Source: Chelonoidis abingdonii (lineage: Eukaryota; Chordata; Testudines; Testudinidae). From it: 64,000 nt of DNA. The notes below the pieces were generated by a model that worked only from the letters and a program-made list of their open reading frames with translations, had not been told where the DNA came from and did not search any database. Of this stretch, positions 45,806-55,180 are shown piece by piece. The stretch's first letter is position 1. Every line of letters begins with the position of its first letter. The stretch lies in the NCBI RefSeq assembly GCF_003597395.2, contig NC_133770.1, positions 96,082,129 through 96,146,128 of the forward strand, given 5' to 3'. Both the position numbers and the translations under genes were made by a program.

Positions 45806-46900
45806 TCTTAAAACAATTCGAAAATAGTGATAACTGAGTTCTAACAACATGTGATATGTACTAACTCACTGAATGTCTCAGATCAGGACACGGCACAGAG
45901 ACACAGCCCTACTAGCATTAATGAATTATCTCCCCATGGCAACAGAGGCTACATGTTAATGATTATATTAGTCAACCTCTCTGTTGCCTCTGAGGAGTTG
46001 GACCACAGAGTGCTATTGACCCACCTGCACTGCAAACCTAGAATGGTATGGTACTGCAGAGGTGCCAACTTCTCCTCTAACAGGACACTGTGACAGTGGA
46101 CAATTTCTGCTTACCTCAGGGAGCCCTCAATAGTGGAGTCTCTTAAAGCATTACGAAATTCCTCCTTTCTCTTCAATATACATCAGACTATTTTGATTGT
46201 GGGGATATGCCATGAGCTCTGCTGCCAACAACATGCCAAGGACATTCATTTGTGTATCATTTTCAACAAATGCAGCCATGGCCACCACAAGGATGTCATA
46301 ATGCCTACAGGAGAGCAGCACCTAGAGGAAGACCAGCTGGCTCAAACTCAACCCATGCAAGACCAAAGTGATGCTGGTTGGAAGGGCTGCTTTGGAAAAC
46401 TAGCAAGACGCCACTGAAGAACTCTACCCCTTTTAACAAAGGGTTGAGAAACCTCTAGGTCCTGTTCAACTTAGAAGTAAGCACAGGTTATCAAGAAGTA
46501 TGGATTGCAAAAAAGCCACCTTCGGCCATCAGCTAGATAGGACACTTCACTCTTTTCTTCTTTTGGATGATCTACCCAAAGTGATTCATGCACTCACCTC
46601 CTCAACTGGATTACTGTAACTAGCTATTACTAAAGATGAAAGCAATGCAGAAGCTCCTACTTGTGCAGAATGAGGGTACCTGTAGCCTCAACAGGACAGG
46701 CTACTATGAACACAATGCCACAGTTCTCAGATTCCTCCATTGATTCCTACTCTGGTTCCACTGCTGGTTCGAAGCCTTGGTAGTGAGCATCAAAGCCACC
46801 AATAATTCAGGACCTAGCTACATCTGCAATTGAATTTCCATCTGCAATCCACAAAGGCTGCTGTGCTCCTACAGGACAGTGGAATTAACAAACACATGAG

Positions 46901-47490
46901 AACAAGAGAGAAAGTGTTCTCAGTGAAAGTGGCTGCATTTTATTTTTAATAAGTATCTTTGCCAACTGACTCAATATACCTATAGAATGATAGGCGTGAG
47001 TTAAAAGCTACACTCAAATTTATAAACCTAAGAAAGAGGATAGCATTTAGGATAGAAACATAGGATATAGTTTATCTCAAATACTCGAGTTAAAAAGATA
47101 TCTTACCCATATTTACTTAAAAGACTAGTGTGCATTCCATACAGAGAGATCCACAAGTAAAAATCAGGATGATGTACTGTAAAGGAACAACAATCCCTTT
47201 CTAAGTAGTTGGTGTCTGGGAGAGATGCCACTAATGTTTCAGCATCTTGTGATGGTATGTTTTTGGTTCTCCAAAGGTTGCCAGGATTTTGGAGGGGAAA
47301 AAAAAAGCATCAGATCCTATTTCTAATTTAAAAAAAAAAAGTGTAACCCTTCTGCCACGTGGAGTCAGCAGCAACAAGGGCCAGGTTCAATATCTATTCC
47401 AGGGGTTCCTCTTAACAACAGCAGATAGAACTGTCTTGAGCTGCCACCCAGTAATCTGGGAAAACTTAACACCACCTCCGGGAGCCTCTA
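46901..47490. other. no feature recognised
   Basis: AT-rich, with two short A runs near 47298 and 47330. No exon of the plus-strand gene was found here. Confidence 0.4.
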
Positions 47491-47491
47491 A

Positions 47492-48254
47492 GGGCTTGCC
47501 TACACTACCAAGTTTTGTTGACAAAACCTATGTCGACACCCAAAAGTCGAAAAAACAAAAATCGCCAAAGGATGTTCACACTAGCCCCCTCTGACAGATC
47601 ATGTCCACATCGGGGACACCATCATCGACAGGGTGAGCAATGCACTGTGGGTATGTATCCCACAGTGCAGTGTTGTGGGAAGGAAGAGCTGGTCGCTGCG
47701 TATCTTGGGATTCTCTCCGGGAGTTCTCCCACAGCCCCCTCAGCTGCTAAGAGCAGCATCATGAGTATCTCTGTGGGCAATCTGTGCTGAAGAATGGCAA
47801 AGCAGCACAGCAGTCTGTCCCCCTCCGCCTGCAGCAGCGTCTGCCTGATGCTGTGTTCCTAGCGCAGGGCAGAACAGGAGCATTCAAATGATTTGCTCTT
47901 TGTTTGTTCCCCAAAGGGAGCAACACACAGATACTTCCCGGAGCTTTGAAAGGGGAAGGGCATATGCCTGCAGGGCAGCAGAGATCAAAACACTGAGCAG
48001 AGCAATAAGGGGCAGGCATTGTGGGATACTGGTGGAAGCCAGTTCTGTCGACAAAACAATCAGCAGTGTCTACACTGGCTCTTTGTCAATGGTAAAGGGA
48101 GAGGAAAAGACAAAAGTCTCTCATAGGGCTGGAAGTTTGTCACCAAAACTGGGCAATTTTTGTAACAAAAGTCCCATTGTAGTGTGTACGCTCTTGCTGT
48201 TTTGTTGTCAAAACACAGTTTTTGGTAGCAAAACTTGGTAGTGTAGGCAAGGCC
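47492..48254. mobile_element. 763-bp Harbinger-like element with long inverted ends
   Basis: Left end GGGCTTGCCTACACTACC(AAGTTTTG) and right end (CAAAACTT)GGTAGTGTAGGCAAGGCC agree at 25 of 26 positions. TAA lies on both sides (47489-47491 and 48255-48257), the usual 3-bp TWA target of PIF/Harbinger. Frames of 86-117 aa inside carry no transposase motif, so it is non-autonomous, but the near-perfect ends indicate recent activity. Confidence 0.9.
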
Positions 48255-48309
48255 TAATAAGCAATATTTCCCCTCTCACAAGCACTGAGTCTGTGTACAA
48301 AAAAATAAG

Positions 48310-48430
48310 AGAAACAAGGTGGGTGAGACAATATCTTTTATTGGACCAACTTTTGTTGGTGAGTGAGGCAAGTTTCAAGCTATCCAGAGCTCTTCCTCAA
48401 GTCTGGGAAAGGTACTCAGTGTCACAGCTA
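48310..48430 (-). repeat. second Penelope-like repeat family fragment
   Basis: 'AACAAGGTGGGTGAGACAAT', 'ATCTTTTATTGGACCAACTT' and 'CTCTTCCTCAAGTCTGGGAA' identify a common turtle repeat. On the minus strand a decayed hammerhead-like order is visible: TTGAGGA, then GAGCT...AGCTT, then GAAAC. The assignment to Penelope-like elements is inference. Confidence 0.5.
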
Positions 48431-49278
48431 AATACAGATAGTTCAGCCTAAGTGGTCAGCACATATTCTAAGGGACCATTTAAGGCACGACCTGTAAACA
48501 CCCCTATGGTCATAGGTCAGAAAGGGAGTTAGTGGGTTAAAGATTGTTGTAACCAACTAACCCTCTTCTTGCCTTCTGACTACAGGGGTGTTAACACCTT
48601 TCACTCATATAATAAGGATAACAACATTTCATTACCTCTGCACTGAAATACTGGAGTGATTTGTAACTCAAACCAGCCAAAATCGATCATTTTGGCAAAG
48701 CAGCTCCGTCATGCTGATCACCTAGGCAAAGTAGACGTATCTGTGCAAACATGATCTACTCCTGAAGTCTTTCTCCCTCCCTGCATTCCTAGATGTCAGG
48801 GAGAGCTAATTCAGACCCTGCTTACAGTAGAAAAAAAGTATCTTTTTTAAAAAAAAATAAGAAAACTAAAACTTTTGCACAGACACTTATCAGTTCATTT
48901 TCATTGTCCTGCTCTCCTGTAGTTTCACCCAGGCAGGACAGGAAATACAGAACAAGAACATGATAGCTGAAGGGTATAGTGGTAAACAGTTCTGTTTTAA
49001 AGATAGCTTTTGATACAAATGTTGTGGTTGGGGCTGTGCTCTTTAAATAGTTTTGTGGCTTTTAACTTTAACTGATGACACACAGGTTGCAATCATTAAA
49101 TTTGAAAATGTGAAAAAATGTTTGCAGGCCTTCAGATTTCTAATGATTTTATTGAAACAAAAATAAAATGTAATTTGCTGACCACCACAACCAAGCCACA
49201 CTGATAAATTACCCCGCCTCCTCCTTAAAATCACGACTGAACACAAGCTGCTGGGTTTATTATTCATTTTCTTTACAA
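48431..49278. other. no feature recognised (likely intron of the plus-strand gene)
   Basis: AT-rich DNA with A/T runs at 48829-48860. No donor-bounded coding segment was found. Confidence 0.4.
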
Positions 49279-49305
49279 GGAGAACACAGTGACCTTTTTC
49301 ACCAG

Positions 49306-49485
49306 GGTGCAGATCCTTCTGCTTTTAGTGAGAGCAAACATTCAGAATTTGCCATAAAAGTAATGCAGAACATTGCTGACATCACAGTCAAGAACATCGC
49401 AAACAGTTCCAAGTCAAGGAAGTCTGATTCCAATGCCTCTTTCAGCTCTCCTTCCTTTACTTCTCCAAGCAGCCAAAGTGTTTAA
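49306..49485 (+). CDS. terminal coding exon of an unidentified plus-strand gene
   Basis: After the acceptor tgacctttttcaccag, the frame GGT GCA GAT stays open for 59 codons to TAA at 49483-49485. It begins GADPSAFSESKHSEFAIKVM, QNIADITVKNIANSSKSRKS, and ends in a Ser-rich tail (DSNASFSSPSFTSPSSQSV). No ATG is needed because it is an internal reading frame. An alternative stronger acceptor (ttcattttctttacaag, exon from 49280) would extend it in the same frame by EHSDLFHQ, entering with two bases. A helix-like first half plus an SP-rich, phosphorylation-prone tail is typical of a C terminus. I do not recognise the protein. It may also be a gene fragment. Confidence 0.55.
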   Translation, partial: GADPSAFSESKHSEFAIKVMQNIADITVKNIANSSKSRKSDSNASFSSPSFTSPSSQSV

Positions 49486-49494
49486 CATTCAGAG

Positions 49495-49581
49495 ACAGGG
49501 ATTGGTCCTGCTTTGAGCAGGGGGTTGGACTAGATGACCTCCTGAGGTCCCTTCCAACCCTGGTAGTCTATGATTCTATGT
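49495..49581 (+). repeat. SINE/CR1 3' tail just after the stop codon
   Basis: GGGATTGGTCCTGCTTTGAG, then CAGGGGGTTGGACTAGATGA, 'CCTCCTGAGGTCCCTTCC' and TCTATGATTCTATG equal the tail of the SINE at 3257-3446 and the CR1 3' end. It starts about 10 bp downstream of TAA, so it would lie in the 3' UTR of the plus gene. Confidence 0.85.
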
Positions 49582-49679
49582 ATTTTCAAGTTGAAGTAAA
49601 TGTTTAGTGAGGTCATTAGCTTTCACAAGTTCAGATGAGAAACTTAATACTGGGACTGGTTATAGCACAAGAATGGGAA

Positions 49680-49900
49680 TCAGATGACCAGGATTCTAAT
49701 CCTGGCTTTTCCTCCACATTTGCTATGTAACGTTGAACAAATCCTCTAAATGCACTGTGTCTGAGTTTCCCTATCTGTAAAATGGGGGTAATAGTACATT
49801 ACAGAGTTATTAAGAGGAATTCATCTGTGCTTTCAAAGCACTTTAGCTCCTCAGATGGATGTCAGGGGACGAAAGCAACATAATAAAGTATTATTGTTAT
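49680..49900 (-). repeat. MIR-type old SINE
   Basis: 'GAGTTTCCCTATCTGTAAAA', 'TGGGGGTAATAGTACATTAC', 'CTTTCAAAGCACTTTAG' and a TTATTGTTATC tail. It includes AATAAAGT near 49882, a possible polyadenylation signal for the plus gene. Confidence 0.7.
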
Positions 49901-51487
49901 CGTTCAGAAAATATGATTATTCCATTTGAGGATTAAAGTGATTGTAAGCTTTAAATCCAGGATGATTACAATTTTATAGAATAGGTTTCATAACCAAAAC
50001 CTACCAGTAATTGGAGGAATAATTTTCTTATTAAATTAAAAAAAAAACCCAACTGTCTAGCCATCATTAGAAGCATTCATCATTTTTTTCATTATTGCCC
50101 TTTATCCTGTATGATCTTTACATTAGACTAGAACAGAAAATGAAATGACCTTTCTGGTTTCTCTAGTTTTCCAAAATAAATATCCTCCTAGTTTTGTGGA
50201 AAATGAATATTGTTTTGCACATGCCTTAGAAAATATCATCACCTTTTATTATTCTATTATAGTTACTACTTTTGAGTATAGATAGCATTTATCTGCAGCT
50301 CTAAAAGTACTTTACAAACAGATATGTAAAATAAGTAAAATACCTATGTATATACCATAGTGATACAGTCTTTTGTGGTATAGTAGAGAATAGAGTCATC
50401 TAAAACCATTCTATGGCATTCACTCTTAATGCTACTCCTTCTCTCTCTGCCTTGTAAACTGTTTGAAGAAAATGCAAAGGATTCAACTTCTTCAACCTGG
50501 TCTAATATTATAAAATATACTGCTATAAGATATCACAGAAGCAGGGATAATTCAAGTGTTGCCCTTTCGCTCTGTTTAGTAATTGGACAATGAGCTTCAA
50601 TAAGAACATGTCTGTCTATAGATTAAATTAAACCCGATGCTATAGAATATAATATGGATAATATAGTCCCAAGAGTTAAAACATTTAAGAATAATCACTT
50701 GGTTGTACCTACTGAATCGACCTATGGGACAGTTAGCACAAGTGAAGTAATGATAGCCATAATGTAAAATTATATATTTCAAATGTTACCATGTGCCGTG
50801 CAGCAGCATGCTTTAAACAAGCAAAGAAAGTGGCGTAATATTTCAGTGTTTCTTGCCAGATTACAATATCTAACCCTAAACTACACAAAAAGGCTGTTAG
50901 ACTAACATGTGCTCGCCATAAGAACTGGACAAATTTGACTGTGGGCACTTCCTGTGGCTAGTCTAGCGAATGGGTTTACTGGCACGAAGATTCACAGAAA
51001 AAGCACATTTTAAGCAAATATTGGAGAGTGCTTGGAGAAGGGATTAGAACAACTCTCTAGCTCACCCCCAGAAGTCCGGAGCAGGACAGGGGCTCCTTTA
51101 GCACTCTGCAATACACAGGGATGTGAAGGCATTCTGCTGAGTCTCTATACAACAATAAGAATAGGAGAAGACTGCCCGGACGTAGATGGGTTCCAAATAA
51201 CTGTGTTTATTAACTATATGTAACCATACAAGGCCTAGCTACATTTATATACTGGCACGCTGCTAGGGTTCTGGTGGATTCTCCAGTAGAAGAGAGGGAG
51301 GCACATGAGAGGACTCAAATAGAGAGAGGCACTGACCAGAGAAGAGGCACTGCAGGGTTTAAGTTTTGCAGAAGACCTTGCACAGATCAGTTAGATCCCT
51401 GAGTGACTTGTATACACCATGCTTATTGGTAACCACACAACCTCTGGGACTCTAATCCTAATTACAAAAATGATTTATTTCTATCCT
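49901..51487. other. no feature recognised
   Basis: AT-rich DNA right of the terminal exon. Frames of 61-71 aa without support. Confidence 0.4.
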
Positions 51488-51608
51488 TTCGCGGCCCCCA
51501 GCTGAGGCTACTTTCCCCAATCAGCCCCGCTTTTCCTTCCCAGCCACAGTCCTCTCCCCGGGCTGTTTTAAGCCTTTAAAGGCAGGAGTGGGTGACCACC
51601 CCACTACA
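51488..51608 (-). mobile_element. 3' LTR fragment of the gag-bearing LTR element
   Basis: On the minus strand it begins TGTAGTGGGGTGGTCACCC, then GGCTTAAAACAGCCCGGGGA and 'GGGGCTGATTGGGGAAAG'. This matches the start of the LTR at 54172-54881. Directly before it is a purine run (GAGGTGGGGGG, 51609-51619), as expected for a polypurine tract that primes plus-strand DNA synthesis. It is truncated after about 120 bp. Confidence 0.8.
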
Positions 51609-51652
51609 CCCCCCACCTCAAGATCCCCTCCACTGTGTGTGTGGGGGTGTTC

Positions 51653-52392
51653 CTATCTCCCTAGCTTCCCTCTCAGCTGGACCTGCAGGAGGTCTTTCTC
51701 CCACTGCAGGTTTTCTATTAAGAGGAGCAACCTGCTTCCTTCTTTTGCAGTCTGAGTACCCACCGTAGGTCGTCTCGCTCCCGCGTGAGTTCCACTTTTT
51801 ATCTGGGGCCTTTCTGTCCTAGACAATCTCTCTTCTGGGCCCCTGGTCTTCCCCATCCCCTGCTTTTGAGTAGCCTCAGACCGAGCCCGATCCTCTGGCC
51901 TCCCCCTCCTTCTCTGGAGCAAGGCCGTCTTTCAGGCCATCCTTGTGGCACAGGAAGCACAGCCAGTGCCTTCCTTTGGCCACCTCTGGTCTAGGCCTGG
52001 CACTGAGAGTTCCATGAGGGCACCCCCTCTTCTTGTGCCCAGGCTCCCCACAGGCCCAACAAGTTTGGAGCCCCCCTGTTAGCTTCACAGGGGGCACTCG
52101 AGTCTCTCCACCATGTCCCAGTCGGAGCCTCTTTGCTCTGTCCCGATAGGAGCACTCCCTTTTCAAGTGTCCCTGTTGCCCACAGGTGAAACAGTCTTTA
52201 GGCCCCGGCACTGGCCTCCAGCCCCAGGTGCCTGGCCCCTGTTAAGGACCATATGCCCTCCCCCGCTGCAGCTGAAGCAGCCCCGCTTGCTGCTCGGTGA
52301 GCCGGGCCACACAGGCTCTCCAATAATAGTCCCTCATTCTGTCCTGCATCTCCACCTTCAGTTCCTTCACTCGGATCTGGGCAACTGTCCCA
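51653..52392 (-). pseudogene. gag remnant with two zinc knuckles (LTR retroelement)
   Basis: The minus frame at 51876-52211 (111 aa) has two CCHC knuckles of the form C-X2-C-X4-H-X4-C: C7, C10, H15, C20 and C51, C54, H59, C64. A possible third, shortened one is at HWLCFLCHKDG. An upstream frame (52242-52424) and a downstream one (51653-51922), Glu/Arg-rich, continue in other frames, so it is broken by frameshifts and a stop. The nucleocapsid-type knuckles bind RNA in gag proteins. No protease, RT or integrase follows; the polypurine tract and LTR come next. CR1 insertion cuts off the 5' part at 52393. It belongs to an endogenous retroelement and is not functional as it stands. Confidence 0.75.
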
Positions 52393-52861
52393 CAGTCAAT
52401 GGTAACTGGGACAAAATACAACATGATTTTACAAAAGGTAGATCATACCAAACCAACCTGAACTCCTTCTTTGAGAAGGTAACAGATTTTTTAGACAAAG
52501 GAAACACAGTGGATCTAATTTACCTCAATTTCAGTAAGGCATTTGATACAGTTTCACATGGTGAATTATTAGCTAAATTGGAAAAGATGGGGATCAATAT
52601 GAACATTTAAAGGTGGATAAGGAACCGGTTAAAGGGAAGACTACAACGGGTCATATTGAAAGGTGACCTGTCAGGCTGGAAGGAGGTTACTAGTGGAGTT
52701 CCTCAGGGATTGGTTTTGGGACAAATCTTATTTAATCTTGTTATTATTGACCTTGGCACAAAAAGTGGGAATGTGCTAATGAAGTCTGCGGATGACACAA
52801 AGCTGGGGGGTATTCCTAACACAGAGAAGGATCAGGATATCATACAGGAAGATCTGGATGA
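52393..52861 (+). mobile_element. CR1 LINE RT fragment, runs into the assembly gap
   Basis: Starts GGTAACTGGGACAAAATACA, matching 55522 onward of the young copy. It keeps the RT blocks LNFSKAFDTVSHGE and SGVPQGLVLG but has an in-frame TAA at 52608-52610, and the YADD-type block reads SADDTKL. It is older than the copy at 55181. It ends at the run of N. Confidence 0.9.
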
Positions 52862-53131
52862 NNNNNNNNNNNNNNNNNNNNNNNNNNNNNNNNNNNNNNN
52901 NNNNNNNNNNNNNNNNNNNNNNNNNNNNNNNNNNNNNNNNNNNNNNNNNNNNNNNNNNNNNNNNNNNNNNNNNNNNNNNNNNNNNNNNNNNNNNNNNNNN
53001 NNNNNNNNNNNNNNNNNNNNNNNNNNNNNNNNNNNNNNNNNNNNNNNNNNNNNNNNNNNNNNNNNNNNNNNNNNNNNNNNNNNNNNNNNNNNNNNNNNNN
53101 NNNNNNNNNNNNNNNNNNNNNNNNNNNNNNN
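52862..53131. other. 270-base assembly gap (N)
   Basis: Exactly 270 undetermined bases. Frames reported across it are meaningless. Confidence 0.99.
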
Positions 53132-53624
53132 TACGGATCCTTCCCAAATCCCAGCCAAAATGTTTACACAAGACTTTCTTTGGTAAAACTCCCATTGACC
53201 CAAGGACTTTAGGGCTGATAGGTCCGGTATATTTCAATACTTTAATTGTTCAGGGACCTATAACAGCTCAGAGATCGGCCTCTGATTTTTGACTTGGCCC
53301 TTCTACAAAATTCTGTCATGACAATGATGCCGGGTTTATGTCCAGCACCTAGGTTCTGAAAGCTGTGGGATAGCCTAGGTGAGGCACACCCTGCTACGTT
53401 TGTGCTACACACTTTTTCAGCTGTCTCAAAGCTTCATGCTGTAGCTGTCGCTGGGTGTGTGCAATTTGATCTCTGTGGTGACTTACATTCCAGGTGGAGG
53501 CTGGGTTTTCATTAAGGCTAAAGAGCCTGTTGCTTCTCCTCCAGAAAGTGACGAAGTCGCAGTGTGCTTAGGTGCCTAGTGTGTAGCGTGGGGAAGGGGG
53601 ATTTCTCTGCATCCCCTCAGGAGC
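53132..53624. other. unassigned segment between gap and CR1 3' end
   Basis: The sequence right of the gap (TACGGATCCTTCCCAAATCC onward) is not the CR1 that was expected to continue. CR1 resumes only at about 53625 with CTAAGCTTGATAAG. It may be another insertion or a misjoin. No domain recognised. Confidence 0.45.
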
Positions 53625-54112
53625 TAAGCTTGATAAGTTTATGGAGGGGATGGTATGATGGGATAGCCTAACTTTGGCAATTAATTCATCTTTGATTATT
53701 AGCAGGTAAATATGCCCAGTGATCTGTGATGGGATGTTAGATGGGGTGGGATCTGAGTTACTACAGAGAATTCTTTCCTGAGTGCTGGCTGGTGAGTCTT
53801 GCACACATACTCAGGGTTTAACTGATCGCCATATTTGGGATTGGGAAGGAATTTTCCTCTAGGGCAGATTGGCAGAGACCCTGGAGGTTTTTCGCCTTCC
53901 TCTGTAGCGTGGGGCCTGGGTCACTTGCTGGAGGATTCTCTGCACCTTGAGGTCTTTGAACCACAATTTGAGGACTTCAATAACTCAAACATAGGTTAGA
54001 GGATTGTTACAGGAGTGGGTGGGTGAGATTCTGTGGCCTGTGTTGTGCAAGAGGTCACATTAGATGATCATAATGGTCCCTCTGACCTTAAAGTCTGTGA
54101 GTCTATGAGAGT
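53625..54112 (+). mobile_element. CR1 LINE 3' end
   Basis: Matches 56674-57150 of the young copy: AAGCTTGATAAGTTTATGGA, 'GATCGCCATATTTGGGATTG', 'GGAGGTTTTTCGCCTTCCTC', and the tail TGAGTCTATGAG. It is probably the 3' part of the element starting at 52393. Confidence 0.88.
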
Positions 54113-54171
54113 CCTTGCCCTGGCCCCTTGTATCAAGGGCGGATCGCACGTGCCTGCATTCTGCACCATAA

Positions 54172-54881
54172 TGTAATGGGACAGGACTCAACCCTGCGGC
54201 ACCTTCTGCTGGTCATCTCAGCGAATTAGCGTTTCCAGCCTACGGAGCGCCCTCTGCAGGCCGGTGTCCCACTGCCGCTGGCCCCTGTGTCCCTCCCAGG
54301 ACCTGGTGCCACTTCTATCTGGGGTGCTGCCCACATTCTGCCTCTGGGTCTCCCTCTCCGGGGAACCTCCAACCCTCTAATTCCCAGCTTGCCTCAGTTG
54401 TGGCTACTGCCAGTCACCATCCAGGCCCCACTCACGGGGGCAGACTGCAGTGTAAAAGCCATTCATCATACGCAAGGGGGGGGTTGGACCTGCTGCACCT
54501 GCCTACCTGTGGGCTGCCCCCTGCAACCGCAGTACCTAACTGGCCTTCCACAAGGCCGCAGCCTGGGGGGTTTCCTGGCCAGAGCTCCCCAGCTCCCTTG
54601 GCCTTCCCCCAGCCCTGCTCCACTCCAGGTACCTTCTCTCAGCTCCCTGCAGCCAGGTCCCTCCCTCTGAAAGCTATAGAGAGTCTCTCTCTGGATTCTG
54701 GCCCTAGCCCTCTTATAAGGACCATCTGGGCCCTCATTAAGCCAGCCTGGGCCTGATTGGGGAATGGCTCCTAGCTGAGGCTGCTTTCCCCGATCAGTTC
54801 CGCTTTTCCTTCCTCGCCACAGCCCTCTCCCCGGGCTGTTTTAAGCCTTTTAAGGCAGGAGAATGTGACCACCTCGCTACA
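54172..54881 (-). mobile_element. LTR (5' LTR of the gag-bearing element or solo)
   Basis: On the minus strand it runs from TGTAGCGAGGTGGTCAC to CCTGTCCCATTACA, about 710 bp. It has a TATA-like CTTATAAGAGGG and shares its sequence with 35757-36440 and 51488-51608. Sequence beyond its 3' end (TTATGGTGCAGAATGC on the minus strand) could include a primer-binding site, not identified. Together with 51653-52392 and 51488-51608 it outlines one minus-strand element later split by CR1. Flanking duplications were not clear. Confidence 0.78.
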
Positions 54882-55180
54882 ATGATCTTATGTATATAAG
54901 ACTATGTGTGGCAATTGAAAATATTTTACAAAAGGATTGCTTTGATAAGTTTTATTTGTATGAGCCTGAAGCAACAGAATGGGCCTGTGACAGTATCTCT
55001 CATAAGACTTTATGGAAATATGCTTAGAATGTATTTTATGCTATATATGCCATGTAACATATCTCAAAGGTTATGATCTACTGAATGTGTTAATCCTATT
55101 TGTATGCATGTATCATTTTTGTATTCAAAGTTATGAATGTTGGCTGTGTACTGGGTTGATTTCTAAGTAACCTTAGTAAA

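Larger units (their letters stand above)
44930..46900 (+). mobile_element. L2 LINE, long old copy, interrupted by CR1
   Basis: Decayed ORF2 can be followed. About 44955 gives WFTKKQRQK. At 45145 an open stretch reads CKELSLYSAEEIKQLHEELS. At 45955 ILVNLSVASEELDHRVLLTH corresponds to the LDLSAAFDTVDHRVLL block of L2 RT. At 46228 QHAKDIHLCIIF corresponds to the YADDTQLYL block. At 46350 LNPCKTKVMLVG corresponds to LNPDKTEVLLVG. The active-site Asp residues are changed and several frameshifts are present, so it is dead. Names come from remembered family motifs. Confidence 0.8.

Noticed and set aside
52776..53292. frames of 123-176 aa across the N run
   Set aside because: They are translated through 270 undetermined bases and have no meaning.
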